From: Nocardiopsis mwathae
GTDB taxonomy: Bacteria > Actinomycetota > Actinomycetes > Streptosporangiales > Streptosporangiaceae
NCBI RefSeq assembly: GCF_014201195.1
Contig: NZ_JACHDS010000001.1
Span: forward strand, 5,084,001-5,148,000
Reading direction: 5' to 3'
DNA: 64,000 nt
Positions 44,056-53,534 of this stretch are shown in pieces. Made by a program: the position numbers and the translations under genes. The notes beneath the pieces were generated by a model. The model made no database searches and was not told the origin of the DNA. It was given only the letters and a program-made list of their open reading frames with translations. Every line of letters begins with the position of its first letter. Position 1 is the first letter of the stretch.

Positions 44056-45903
44056 TCAGCGACGCAGCAGTCGGCTCCGCACCATTCCCAGCAGCGTTGT
44101 GACTTCCGTCACTCCGATTCGGCGCGCCACCAGGACGAACAGGACCGCTCCGACCAGCCCGCCCGCGGTGACGGCGGTGACGGCGGGCAGGACCGTGCCC
44201 GGCAGGGCACCGGAGACGGCGATCGCCGCCACCCCGAAGACCGCGCTGGGCACGGTGGCGACGTGCAGCAGCACCAGGGTGCGCAGGGTCCGCTTCCCGT
44301 CCAGTCCGTTCATCCGGTCCCGCAGCTTCCACCACGCCAGCACCGACCCGACGATGTAGTACAGGCCGTAGGCCACCGGCAGCAGCACCACGATCATCCG
44401 CGGCGGCACCAGGAAGAGCAGCGAGATCGCGACCGTGGCGTGCACGATCTCCGCCGGGATCGCGATCAGCGACGGCGTGCGGGTGTCGCCCAGCGCGTAG
44501 AACACCCGCTGCAGCAGCTGGAACAGGGTGAACGGGATGAGCATCAGCGCGAACACGGCCAGGATCACGCCGATGCTCTGCGCGTCCTCCACCGACGTGC
44601 TGCCGCGGGCGTAGATCAGCACGCAGAACGGGACGGCGAACACCGCCATCGCCACCGAGATCGGCACGATCAGCACCGACGACAGCCGGAACCCGCGGGA
44701 GAAGTCCGACCGGACCAGGTCCTTGCGGCCGTCGGCGACGTGCTCGCTCATCCGCGGCAGCAGCGCCGTGATCACCGACACCGCGATGATCGCGTACGGC
44801 ATCTGGAACAGCATGAACGCGAACTTGTAGGCGGTGATCCCGGCGCCGGCCGCCGACTCCCCCAGTTCGGCCGCGCGCACACCCGCGCGGGTGGCGACGT
44901 TGGTGGTGATCAGCAGCCCGAACTGGGCGACGGCGATGTAGAGCATCATCCACGAGGCCGTGCGCACCGCCTCGCCCAGGCCCGACCCGCGCAGGTCGAA
45001 GCGGGGCCGCCAGCTGAACCCGGCGCGCCACAGCGCCCACACCAGCACCAGGCACTGCAGTACCTGCCCGGCCGTCGTGCCCAGGCCCAGCAGCGCGATC
45101 TGGCCCGACGTGATCGTCTCCGGCGTGCTGCCCGGACCGGCGATGACCAGGAACAGCCCGCCGACCGCGATGATCACCAGGTTGTTCAGCACCGGGGCCC
45201 ACATCGGCGCACCGAAATGGTTGCGGCTGTTGAGCATCGCGCTGACGATGCCGCTCGCCCCGATGAAGAAGATCTGCGCGAGCAGGAATCGCGCGAGCTG
45301 AACCGCCACCTCGTGCTGGGCCGTGGTGAACTCACCCGCGTACAGCCGGATCAGCCACTCCGAGGCGATCAGCCCCACGACCGTGATCACCGCCAGCACC
45401 GCCAGCATGGCGGTGAGCAGCCGCTGCTCGGTGGCCTGCCCGCCGTCGGCGTCCAGCCTCTTGCGCTTCACCAGGAACGGCACGAACACACTGGCCAGCA
45501 GCCCGCCGATGAGCAGATCGTAGACGGCGAACGGCACCATGTTCGCCGTCTGGTAGGCGTCGCCGAGCAACTGGGTGCCCAGCGCCGCCGCCAGCACGAT
45601 CGTCCGTATGAAGCCGGTGGCCCGGGAGAACACCGTGCCCAGCGCCATGATGGCGCTGGACCGCATGAGGTTCGGCGGTGCGGCGTGCGCGGCACCGCCG
45701 ATCTCGTCCCCGTCCTCACCCGGACGGTCGGCCGTGCCGGCGTCGCCGACGTCGCGGGGGTCGCGGGTGGTGGCGAGCCCGGGCTCCGGCGCGCTCGCCG
45801 GTTCGGTCCGCTCGACCTCGTCGAGGACCTCCTCAGGGGTCAGGAGCCGGCCGTGCGGACGCTCGGGGGTCTGCTGGTGATCGTTCGACACCGTTCTCGA
45901 CAA
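44056..45903 (-). CDS. murJ: Lipid II flippase MurJ, copy 1
   Basis: 615 residues from TTG 45903; GTG 45891 is an alternative. MVF/MATE fold with about 14 helices after an acidic 80-residue cytoplasmic N-terminus. Conserved motifs include FSRATGFIRTIVLAAALGT, QTANMVPFAVYDLLIGGLLA and YALGDTRTPSLIA. It moves lipid-linked peptidoglycan precursor across the membrane. It lacks the C-terminal pseudokinase found in mycobacterial MviN; that part is the next gene downstream. Confidence 0.94.
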   Translation of the reverse strand: MSRTVSNDHQQTPERPHGRLLTPEEVLDEVERTEPASAPEPGLATTRDPRDVGDAGTADRPGEDGDEIGGAAHAAPPNLMRSSAIMALGTVFSRATGFIRTIVLAAALGTQLLGDAYQTANMVPFAVYDLLIGGLLASVFVPFLVKRKRLDADGGQATEQRLLTAMLAVLAVITVVGLIASEWLIRLYAGEFTTAQHEVAVQLARFLLAQIFFIGASGIVSAMLNSRNHFGAPMWAPVLNNLVIIAVGGLFLVIAGPGSTPETITSGQIALLGLGTTAGQVLQCLVLVWALWRAGFSWRPRFDLRGSGLGEAVRTASWMMLYIAVAQFGLLITTNVATRAGVRAAELGESAAGAGITAYKFAFMLFQMPYAIIAVSVITALLPRMSEHVADGRKDLVRSDFSRGFRLSSVLIVPISVAMAVFAVPFCVLIYARGSTSVEDAQSIGVILAVFALMLIPFTLFQLLQRVFYALGDTRTPSLIAIPAEIVHATVAISLLFLVPPRMIVVLLPVAYGLYYIVGSVLAWWKLRDRMNGLDGKRTLRTLVLLHVATVPSAVFGVAAIAVSGALPGTVLPAVTAVTAGGLVGAVLFVLVARRIGVTEVTTLLGMVRSRLLRR

Positions 45904-45974
45904 TCTGTTTTCGGGGGGTGGGGCGAGCGCCGGGGCGTCGGGGGCAGGGGCCGCGACGGCGTGGCCGAGCGGGG

Positions 45975-47660
45975 TCAGCGGCCCAGGCGCGCACGCACCA
46001 GGTCCGTGGCGGCCTTCAGCTCCGCGATCCGCAGCAGCCGTGCGAAGAGCACGAACAGCAGCGCACCCACCGCGCAGCCGGTGAGGGGGGCACCGATGTT
46101 GGTGACCAGGCCCGCGCCGAACCGCTCGGTGAAGAACCAGAGGATGCCCAAACCGGCGGCGACGCTCGGCACCGACGCCAGGTGCAGCCGCAACAATGTG
46201 CCGAAGACGCGCCGCCCGTCAACCCCGCCCAACCGGCGGCTGAGGATGGTGCCCGCGATGAGCAGGCCGGACACGAACGACAGCATGAACCCGGCGGCGA
46301 CGCCCACCACCACCAGGTGCGGCGGCAGCAGGAAGTAGGACGCCCAGCCGATCGCGGCGTGCACCGACACGTTGGCGATACTGATCAGGGCCGGGGTACG
46401 GGTGTCACCCATGGCGTAGAAGACCCGCAGCATCAGCTGGAAGACCGTGAACGGGACCAGGCCCAGCGACATGACCGCGAGCACCACGCCGATGTTCTGC
46501 GCGTCGGCCACCGACGTGCTGCCGCGCGCGAACACCAGCACCGACAGCTGCACGGAGTACATCGCCATCGCCAGCGCCAGCGGGACCAGGACCATCGCCG
46601 AGACGCGCAGCGTGCGCGAGAACCCGGCGCGCACCTCGTCCCACCGCTCGTCGTCGGCGTGCGCGCTCATCTTCGGCAGCAGCACGGTGATGAGCGAGAC
46701 CGCGATGATCGCGTACGGCAGCTGGAACAGCTGGTAGGCGTAGTTGTAGGCGGTGAGGCCCGCACCGGCGGCGTGCTCCGTGGCCTGGTTGGCGACGTTC
46801 GCCGCGTTGGCGATGTTGGCGGTGATGACGAAGCCCAGCTGCATCATCAGCGTGTAGACGAGCATCCATCCGGCGGTGCCCAGCGCCTCGCCCAGACCCG
46901 AACCGCGCAGGTCCAGGCGGGGATGCCAGCGGAATCCGGCCCGCCACAGCGACACCAGGAGCACGACCGCCTGCAGCACCATGCCCATGGCGGTTCCGGC
47001 GCCCAGCAGGATGAGCTGGCCTTGCGTGACGGTCTCCGGGGTGTGCCCGGGACCGGCGATGACCAGGAACAGCCCGCCGACCGCGATGATCACCAGGTTG
47101 TTCAGCACCGGGGCCCACACCGGGGCCCCGAACTTGTCGCGCGTGTTGAGCATGGCGCTGATCAGCCCGCTCAATCCGACGAAGAAGATCTGGGCGAGCA
47201 GGAACCGCGCCAGGTAGACCGAGACCTCCGTCTGCACGGGGGTGAACTTGCTCGCGTACAGCCGGATCAGCAGCTCGGCGGCGACGATCGCGACCGTGGT
47301 GACGACGGTCAGCAGCAGCACGGCCGTGGTGAACAGCCGGTTCTCCGTGGCCTCGCCCCCGTCGGCGTCGCGCTTGCGCCGCTTGACCAGGAACGGGATG
47401 ATCACGCTCGCCATCAGACCGCCGATGAGCAGGTCGTTGATGATGAACGGGATGGTGTTGGCCGTGTTGTAGGCGTCGGCCAGCAGGTGGGTGCCGAGTG
47501 CGGCGGCGAGCACGATCGTGCGCAGGAAGCCCGTCACCCGCGACACCATCGTGCCGATGGCCATGACCATGCTGGAACGCATCGCGCCTCCGGAGGACCC
47601 CGATCCGCCGCCGGAGGCGGAAGAGGTCTCGTCACTGCCGTTCGCGGTGTCGGTTGCCAC
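45975..47660 (-). CDS. murJ: Lipid II flippase MurJ, copy 2
   Basis: 561 residues from GTG 47660, chosen because AAAGGAG stands 9 nt upstream. Same fold and motifs as copy 1 (VSRVTGFLRTIVLAAALGT, NTANTIPFIINDLLIGGLMA, YAMGDTRTPALIS). The nucleotide sequence around WAPVLNNLVIIAVGGLFLVI is nearly identical in both copies, so the pair arose by tandem duplication or is kept alike by gene conversion. Its cytoplasmic N-terminus (Ser/Gly-rich) differs from copy 1. Confidence 0.94.
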   Translation of the reverse strand: MATDTANGSDETSSASGGGSGSSGGAMRSSMVMAIGTMVSRVTGFLRTIVLAAALGTHLLADAYNTANTIPFIINDLLIGGLMASVIIPFLVKRRKRDADGGEATENRLFTTAVLLLTVVTTVAIVAAELLIRLYASKFTPVQTEVSVYLARFLLAQIFFVGLSGLISAMLNTRDKFGAPVWAPVLNNLVIIAVGGLFLVIAGPGHTPETVTQGQLILLGAGTAMGMVLQAVVLLVSLWRAGFRWHPRLDLRGSGLGEALGTAGWMLVYTLMMQLGFVITANIANAANVANQATEHAAGAGLTAYNYAYQLFQLPYAIIAVSLITVLLPKMSAHADDERWDEVRAGFSRTLRVSAMVLVPLALAMAMYSVQLSVLVFARGSTSVADAQNIGVVLAVMSLGLVPFTVFQLMLRVFYAMGDTRTPALISIANVSVHAAIGWASYFLLPPHLVVVGVAAGFMLSFVSGLLIAGTILSRRLGGVDGRRVFGTLLRLHLASVPSVAAGLGILWFFTERFGAGLVTNIGAPLTGCAVGALLFVLFARLLRIAELKAATDLVRARLGR

Positions 47661-47783
47661 CGGCCTCGGCTCCTTTCGCGAGCTGCGGGCCGCCGCGCGC
47701 GGCGGCCCGGGTCGGGTGGTGGTGGGGAGAGTGAGCGCGACACGGGCGCGGCGGTCGGTCAGCGGGCGCCCGCGCACTCATGA

Positions 47784-50327
47784 CTATGCGGACGACGTGT
47801 CGTCCGTGGGTTCACCGGTCGACGCGGTGCCCGGACCGGCGCCTTCACCGGGCCGATCCGCAGGACCGGACGAGCCCCTGCCATTGTGCTGCATGGCACC
47901 CGGTGCGTCGTCACCGTCGCCGTCGCGGCCGCCGTCGGCAGGGTCCGTGCCGGGCCCCCCGTCGTCACCGCTGCCACCGCCGTCCGGGCCGCCGGGTCCC
48001 CCACCCGCGCCCTGATCGCGCCCATCACCCTGGACGCGCTCGGCACGCTTGCGCGACCAGCGGCGCAGCGCCCGCGGCGCCAGCGCCACCACCAGGATCA
48101 GCGCGCCGACGCCGCTGATGAGCAGCGCCTGGGTCCCCAGACCGGTGGCGTTCACCGGCAGCGGCACCTCCTCGGAGATCGGCTCGCCGTCGGCGTTCTG
48201 CAGACTCAGGTTGAGCACCGTGCGGCCGTTGATCCGGGCGGACAGCGGGACATAGACCGTGGTCTTGCGACCGGGGCGGAGCGTCATCTCCTTCTGGTAC
48301 TTGCCGACGCTCAGCCGCTCGCTGTTCTCCGAGTAGATCGACAGGTTGACCGTGACCGTCTCGTTCTCCAGGTCGTTGGCGACCAGGACACCGATCTTGC
48401 CGGTCTTGCTCGCGAGGGTGACCGTCTCACCGGGGATGATGTGTACGTCCTCGCGGCTGGCCGTGACCGCCCGCGCCACCAGCGCGCGGGCCTGGGCGGC
48501 GGCGGTCTTGTCATCCCGCCAGGCCGCGGACTCCAGCCGCAGCACCGCCGGGCGGAACGGGTCGACGTCGTCGGTCAGGATCGTGTTGAACAGCCGGATG
48601 TCCTTGCGGACCTCCTCGACCTGGTCCAGGTAGGTACCGGTGAGCTCGGACCGCGCGCCCTCATCGGGGTAGGTGAGCTCGCCGCGCTGCGCTTCGGCCT
48701 TGCCGTTGACCTCGACGTCCTCCAGCGCGACCGGGTCGAGCCAGGGCAGCTCCTCGCTCGCCTTGAGCACGTCGGACGCGAACTGCGCCCCCGGGTTCCA
48801 GTCGCGGGGCGGAGCGGCGACGACCGTCCGGTCCTCCCCGCCCTCGGCGGCGATCATCGCCGTCTCGGCGGCGAACCGCTGCGACGCCAGGGCGGCATCG
48901 CCGGGGGTGCCGCTGGGCTGGGCGAGCGCCCGGGTCAGGCCGGCGTCGGTGACGATGCCGGTCGCGTCGTCGTCGGAGTTCTCGACGGGGAGCACGGCCT
49001 GCGCCGTCGGGGTGGTGCCCGCCGTGCGCGCGGGGAGGGCGGTCTCGCTCAGCAGGAACGTCGTGGCGCCGTGCTCACCGAGGAAGTCGCGGGTCTCGGA
49101 GTTCATCAGCCCGCCCGCCGGCCAGGCCACCGACGCGTCGACGTCGGTGCCCAGGACGTTCTTGACCGACTCCCGGCCGAGCGTCACCGCCGCCTCGGCG
49201 TCGCCGCGCAGATCGTGGCGGAGGAGCGCGGAGATGTCGGCGTCGGCATACGGGGTGGCGACGACCGGTCGGCCGTCGAGACCCGTCCGGGCCTGCTCCA
49301 GCCACAGCACGGCGGCGGTGCTGGCCTCGCGGGACACGGTCGCGGGTGCGGCGGCCGCGTCGCCCGCGTTCGCGGGGGTCTGCCCGGGGTTCTCCAGCAC
49401 GTGGAAGTCGCCGGCGCCCAACCGCTCGATGTCGTCCAGAGTGGCCGGATCGACCGCCCAGGTGATCGGGACCCCGTCGGTGCCCGCGGCGCTCTTCTCC
49501 CCGTCGTCCGCGCCCGTGTCGCCGTTCTCGGGCTTCTCCTCGGTCGTGTCCTTGGCGGTGGCCTCGGGACCGGGCGTGGGCGCGGGGCTGTCGCCGGGCG
49601 AGGCGGACGGGTCGGCCGACGGGTCCAGCGTGATGTCGGAACTCTGCGCACCGGCGACCAGGATCCGGCCCAACCGCCCGTTGCGCGTCAGGCTCTTGTC
49701 CAGGGCGTCACCGAGGAAGGTGTCGTCGTCGGCGCGCTGCGGGGTGCCCATGAGCGGCCAGAGCCAGGCGATGTCGACCTCGCCGGGTGCGGAGCCGCCC
49801 TCGTAGGGGAGAAAGGTGTAGCGGGTCTCCAGGGAGCGCCCGGACGCGTCCAGCAGGTCGACGGCCAGCGGGTAGACACCGAAGTCGCCCAGGCGCATGT
49901 CCTCGGCCTTGATCTTCAGCGAGTAGGTGGCCGACTCTCCGGGGCGCAGCGGCTCATCGAGCTCGGTCTTGGGTCCGGTGACCTGCGGCTGCGCACCGTC
50001 GCCGGAGGCATAGGAGCCGAGTTGGGAGCGGTCGCTGAAGGGGTAGCGGGAGTAGCGCAGGCGGACCGTGGCATCCGACAGGTCGTCGTCGGTGGTGTTG
50101 GTGACCTGGCCGGTGACGGTGACGGTGCTCTTCTCGCCGACCGCCTGCGGGGAGATCCGCTCGACGGTGAGGGCGTCGCCGCCCTCGGCGGAGTCGGACA
50201 CGGGGCGGGTGGAGGGCACCGGTGCGGCGGCGCTCAGCTGAGCAGGAGCAGGAGCAGCCGCGGCCAGTGCCGGAACCAGAACGGCGGCCGTGGCCACGAC
50301 CGCACCGAAATGAGCAAGTCGACGCAC
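47784..50327 (-). CDS. DUF6049 secreted membrane-anchored protein
   Basis: 847 residues from GTG 50327, which yields a clean signal peptide (RRLAHFGAVVATAAVLVPAL, then AAAAPAPAQ); an upstream in-frame start at 50435 is possible. A CARDB-like beta domain (about 60-175) comes first, a Pro/Ser/Glu-rich linker next, and a large conserved extracellular region. A membrane helix lies near 755-775, then a cytoplasmic Gly/Asp-rich tail. Homologues (mycobacterial Rv3909) always precede MurJ/MviN. The molecular function is unknown; context suggests a role in envelope assembly. Confidence 0.85.
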   Translation of the reverse strand: MRRLAHFGAVVATAAVLVPALAAAAPAPAQLSAAAPVPSTRPVSDSAEGGDALTVERISPQAVGEKSTVTVTGQVTNTTDDDLSDATVRLRYSRYPFSDRSQLGSYASGDGAQPQVTGPKTELDEPLRPGESATYSLKIKAEDMRLGDFGVYPLAVDLLDASGRSLETRYTFLPYEGGSAPGEVDIAWLWPLMGTPQRADDDTFLGDALDKSLTRNGRLGRILVAGAQSSDITLDPSADPSASPGDSPAPTPGPEATAKDTTEEKPENGDTGADDGEKSAAGTDGVPITWAVDPATLDDIERLGAGDFHVLENPGQTPANAGDAAAAPATVSREASTAAVLWLEQARTGLDGRPVVATPYADADISALLRHDLRGDAEAAVTLGRESVKNVLGTDVDASVAWPAGGLMNSETRDFLGEHGATTFLLSETALPARTAGTTPTAQAVLPVENSDDDATGIVTDAGLTRALAQPSGTPGDAALASQRFAAETAMIAAEGGEDRTVVAAPPRDWNPGAQFASDVLKASEELPWLDPVALEDVEVNGKAEAQRGELTYPDEGARSELTGTYLDQVEEVRKDIRLFNTILTDDVDPFRPAVLRLESAAWRDDKTAAAQARALVARAVTASREDVHIIPGETVTLASKTGKIGVLVANDLENETVTVNLSIYSENSERLSVGKYQKEMTLRPGRKTTVYVPLSARINGRTVLNLSLQNADGEPISEEVPLPVNATGLGTQALLISGVGALILVVALAPRALRRWSRKRAERVQGDGRDQGAGGGPGGPDGGGSGDDGGPGTDPADGGRDGDGDDAPGAMQHNGRGSSGPADRPGEGAGPGTASTGEPTDDTSSA

Positions 50328-50533
50328 GCGAGAAGATTTCCGAGTCGGTTTGATATTGGCCGCGGGAGATCGCTGACGCAGGGGCCACCGTGGGCTCTCA
50401 GCACGCGACGGCCCCGGGGGGAGCGGGCCGAGCACGGTGGATCAACCCGACGATACCTCCTCGCCGGGATACCCCCGCAGCATTCGCTTGGCCGATTCGC
50501 ACAAGGGGGTGAGGGCACCTACCCTCTGGTGGT

Positions 50534-52045
50534 GTGCCGAACACTGCGCTTCCTGGTGAAACCCCGCGTCCCGAGTCCCCTCGCGAAGGCGCGTCCGCGT
50601 CGACCGCTCCAGCGGAGCTGACGGACGAGCAGAGGGACGCGATCGGCAGGCTGTTCAGCTCGATCGACGGCATCGCCACGGAGCTCGGTGACCTTTTCAC
50701 CGCCGCCGGCCACGAGCTGGCCCTGGTGGGCGGGCCGGTACGCGACGCCCTGCTCGGGCGCGAGGTGCACGACCTGGACCTGACCACCGACGCGGTGCCG
50801 CAGACCATCCTCAAGCTGATCGACGGATGGGCCGACGCCGTGTGGACGGTCGGCATCGACTTCGGCACGGTGGGGCTGCGCAAGAACGGCTACCAGCTGG
50901 AGATCACCACCTACCGCAGCGAGTCCTACCAGCCCAAGTCGCGCAAGCCCGAGGTCGACTATGGCGAGTCGCTGTACGAAGACCTCATCCGCCGCGACTT
51001 CACGGTCAACGCGATGGCGGTCCACCTGCCCGGACGCGAGTTCATCGACCCCTTCGGCGGCCTGGCCGACCTGAAGGAGCGCCGTCTGCGCACGCCCGCG
51101 CGCCCCGAGGACTCCTTCAGCGATGACCCGCTGCGCATCATGCGCGCGATCCGGTTCGCCGCCCAGCTCTCCTTCGAGCTCGCACCGGAGGTCAAGGCCG
51201 CGGCCACGGACATGGCCGACCGCCTCACGATCGTTTCGGCGGAGCGCATCCGTGACGAGCTCACCAAGCTGATGGTCAGCCCCGACCCGCGGGTGGGCAT
51301 CGAGCACATGGTGGACCTGGAGATCGCGCGCTACGTGCTGCCGGAGATCCCCAAACTGCGCCTGGAGATCGACGAGCACCACCGGCACAAGGACGTCTAC
51401 GAGCACTCGCTGACCGTGCTCGACCAGGCGATGGACCTGGAGAAGCAGCGGGGCATGCAGCCGGACCTGGTGCTGCGCCTGGCCGCCCTGCTGCACGACA
51501 TCGGCAAGCCCAAGACCCGCGCTTTCGAGCCGGGCGGGCGGGTCAGCTTCCACCACCATGAGGTGGTGGGCGCGTCCATGAGCAAGAGCCGGCTGAGCGC
51601 GCTGCGCTTCCCCAAGGACGTCGTCGCCGACGTCAGCAAGCTCGTGGCGCTGCACCTGCGCTTCCACGGTTACGGCAAGGGCGAGTGGACCGACTCGGCG
51701 GTGCGCCGCTACGCCCGCGACGCCGGCCACCTGCTGGAGCGCCTGCACGTCCTGACGAGAGCCGACTGCACCACGCGCAACCGCCGCAAGGCCGCGGCCC
51801 TGGCGCGCTCCTACGACGACATCGAGCACCGTATCTCCCGCCTAGCCGAGGAGGAGGAGCTCAACAAGATCCGCCCCGACCTGGACGGCAACGAGATCCA
51901 GGAGATCCTCGGCATAGGCCCGGGCCCGCTGGTCGGCAAGGCCTACCGCTACATGCTGGAACTGCGCCTGGAGAACGGCCCCATGGACAAGGCGGACGCC
52001 GTGGCCGAACTGCGCAAGTGGGCGGAACAGCAGGAGGAGCTGTAG
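50534..52045 (+). CDS. cca: CCA tRNA nucleotidyltransferase with HD domain
   Basis: 503 residues from GTG. Nucleotidyltransferase core VGGPVRDALLG with Asp80 and Asp82 (DLDL), RRDFTVNAMA, SDDPLRIMRAIRFAAQL. An HD phosphohydrolase-like domain follows (LLHDIGKPKT, His321-Asp322). Adds or repairs the 3' CCA of tRNAs; needed here at least for the tRNA-Ile, which lacks encoded CCA. Divergent from the DUF6049 gene. The NUDIX gene that stands here in mycobacteria is absent. Confidence 0.96.
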   Translation: MPNTALPGETPRPESPREGASASTAPAELTDEQRDAIGRLFSSIDGIATELGDLFTAAGHELALVGGPVRDALLGREVHDLDLTTDAVPQTILKLIDGWADAVWTVGIDFGTVGLRKNGYQLEITTYRSESYQPKSRKPEVDYGESLYEDLIRRDFTVNAMAVHLPGREFIDPFGGLADLKERRLRTPARPEDSFSDDPLRIMRAIRFAAQLSFELAPEVKAAATDMADRLTIVSAERIRDELTKLMVSPDPRVGIEHMVDLEIARYVLPEIPKLRLEIDEHHRHKDVYEHSLTVLDQAMDLEKQRGMQPDLVLRLAALLHDIGKPKTRAFEPGGRVSFHHHEVVGASMSKSRLSALRFPKDVVADVSKLVALHLRFHGYGKGEWTDSAVRRYARDAGHLLERLHVLTRADCTTRNRRKAAALARSYDDIEHRISRLAEEEELNKIRPDLDGNEIQEILGIGPGPLVGKAYRYMLELRLENGPMDKADAVAELRKWAEQQEEL

Positions 52046-52125
52046 ACAGGGGGTAGCGCGTCACCGCTTTCCCCTCATCCGCTTCCCCCTGTCCCCTCTC
52101 CCCGTTTCCTCTTCTTACCTTTCAT

Positions 52126-52183
52126 CGATGGGCCGACCGACCGTCAGATCGACGGGTCGACGGGTCGACGGGTCGGCCCATCG
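52126..52183 (+). terminator. Terminator-like hairpin after cca with internal GACGGGTC repeats
   Basis: CGATGGGCCGACC (52126-52138) pairs perfectly with GGTCGGCCCATCG (52171-52183). The 32-nt loop contains three tandem copies of GACGGGTC. It lies 80 bp after the cca stop. Confidence 0.65.
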
Positions 52184-52418
52184 CTGTGTCGGTAGGACAC
52201 TTGGGCGATGTGTCGACAAACAGGCGGGGTGGAGGAGAGGGCGGTCCAGGTCCGCTGGGCGGCCTTCTTGCCGGCCGCCCGCGAGATATTCCGTGGGAAA
52301 AAGCAGCAGCGACGGCGGGAGGGGGCTGGGGGCGCCGGTCGTCGTGCGGGTGGGCGTCGGCTCAGGTCGGAGCACCGAGGTGGTGCGCCCTCCTGGCCGC
52401 CTTCACCCCCGCATCTCC

Positions 52419-52478
52419 GATGACCATGGGATTTAATCCGACGAAACGGACACCATCGGATTCCACCCCATGGTCATC
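52419..52478. repeat. Two-step hairpin inside the palindromic element
   Basis: GATGACCATGGG (52419-52430) pairs with CCCATGGTCATC (52467-52478), and within it AATCCGA (52435-52441) pairs with TCGGATT (52456-52462). Confidence 0.7.
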
Positions 52479-52631
52479 TCAGGAAAGGCCCCCACGGCAG
52501 CCATTTCTCCCGAATCGCGGAATGCCCTTCACGCGAAGCGGAATTCCGGACTTCCGGGCGGTCCGGAGCCGCCCAACCACGTGCTCGCAACTACCCACAG
52601 GGCCCGAAATCCCTCGGAAAAGCGCTTCCCG

Positions 52632-52715
52632 CCCCTGCCTCCGTTGATCTCGGAGATATCGGGGTATCGTGGCCGGTTTTCACCCCGATATCTCCGAGAT
52701 CAACGGAGGCAGGGG
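52632..52715. repeat. Perfect 33-bp inverted repeat, 18-nt loop
   Basis: Arm 52632-52664 is the exact reverse complement of 52683-52715; the arms include GATCTCGGAGATATCGGGG and its complement. A stem this long and perfect is rare by chance. Confidence 0.85.
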
Positions 52716-52874
52716 TCCCGACGGCTCGGTGCGGCCGCTGACCGCGAGGTGGCAGGGGCGCCCCACCCCCTCCCGCCGTCGCTGCTGCTTTTCCCCACGG
52801 AATATCTCGCGGGCGGCCGGCAAGAAGGCCGCCCAGCGGACCTGGCCCGCCCTCGGCCACCGTCAGTGGGGAGG

Positions 52875-53144
52875 TCAGGCAGAGTCCGGGTGCTCTGCGA
52901 CGTAGGTGCCCCGCTGAGGGACCACGAAAAGGACGCCCTCATCCACCAGGACCCTGATGGCACGTCGAACGGTCGGGCGGGACAGTCCGAACTCGTCGAC
53001 CAGTCGAGCCTCGGACGCGATCGGCCGGTTCGGCTTCCAGTCCCCGCGCCGGATCCGAGCCTTCAGGATGCCCGCAAGCTGCTTGTACGGCGGTGTCGGG
53101 GCGTCGGGCTCGATGTCGTCGTCAGGTCCAAACTCCATGTTCAC
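52875..53144 (-). CDS. Single-domain GntR-family regulator
   Basis: 89 residues from GTG 53144 (or ATG 53138). A GntR winged helix: PPYKQLAGILKARIRRGDW, LVDEFGLSRPTVRRAIRVLV, GVLFVVPQRGTYV. It has no ligand-binding domain, so it probably acts as a plain repressor or needs a partner. Such one-domain GntR proteins are frequent on actinomycete integrative elements (KorSA type). It is divergent from two small genes sharing the intergenic region 53145-53294. Confidence 0.88.
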   Translation of the reverse strand: MNMEFGPDDDIEPDAPTPPYKQLAGILKARIRRGDWKPNRPIASEARLVDEFGLSRPTVRRAIRVLVDEGVLFVVPQRGTYVAEHPDSA

Positions 53145-53189
53145 GACGCTAGACGTGCTCTATCTAGCTATTCATTTCGCTCACGTCTG

Positions 53190-53218
53190 TTTACGTAAAG
53201 ACACGTAAAAGGTAGGCT
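53190..53218 (+). promoter_or_regulatory. Promoter of the small two-gene unit, near possible GntR operators
   Basis: TTTACG (53190-53195), 17 bp, TAGGCT (53213-53218). The spacer repeats ACGTAAA twice. Upstream, GCTAG and CTAGC half-sites around 53154-53168 could bind the divergent GntR protein. Confidence 0.5.
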
Positions 53219-53240
53219 CGATCCCTACAACCTCAAAAGA

Positions 53241-53269
53241 CCCCGGCGAGTCGGCCAGGACTCCCGGGG
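53241..53269 (+). terminator. Leader hairpin before the small genes
   Basis: CCCCGGCGAGT (53241-53251) pairs with ACTCCCGGGG (about 53260-53269) with one bulge, between the promoter and the first start. Possible attenuator, or a remnant terminator. Confidence 0.45.
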
Positions 53270-53294
53270 CGTGGCCTCAGTCTCAGGAGGACTG

Positions 53295-53534
53295 ATGACG
53301 AAAGCGATTCTGCCATCCGCCACGCGTCGGCGGCGTCCGCGTGCCGCTGGCCGGACGCGGCCCTACACGCCTCTGCTCCACCCTTCCCCGCCCATCACTC
53401 GCCCGGCCCGCTCTGTGCGGTCGGTGCGTCCCTATGCGGTTCGTGCCTTCAACCGGCAGCGCATGGGGGTGGAGCCCATTACGGCGCACTGCGCAGACGG
53501 ACGCCTTCTGGTGGGAGCGGGGGTGGAACGATGA
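53295..53534 (+). CDS. Small basic hypothetical protein
   Basis: 79 residues from ATG 53295, with AGGAGG 5 nt upstream. Starts MTKAILPSATRRRRPRAAGR; rich in Arg and Pro, ends LLVGAGVER. No recognised domain; a nucleic-acid-binding role would be a guess. Its stop overlaps the next start (ATGATG..TGA), so the two are translated together. Confidence 0.7.
   Translation: MTKAILPSATRRRRPRAAGRTRPYTPLLHPSPPITRPARSVRSVRPYAVRAFNRQRMGVEPITAHCADGRLLVGAGVER

Larger units (their letters stand above)
52237..52854. repeat. Palindrome-rich intergenic element bounded by a ~100-bp inverted repeat
   Basis: The left arm (52237-52336) and right arm (52757-52854) are inverted copies of each other with only a few differences; both contain the complement pair around GATATTCCGTGGG/CCCACGGAATATC. 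Between them lie two further hairpins, 52419-52478 and 52632-52715. No gene is convincing. The nested symmetry could form large cruciforms or a long RNA hairpin. It may be a MITE-like or REP-like element, or paired copies of one inserted head to head. Confidence 0.75.
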
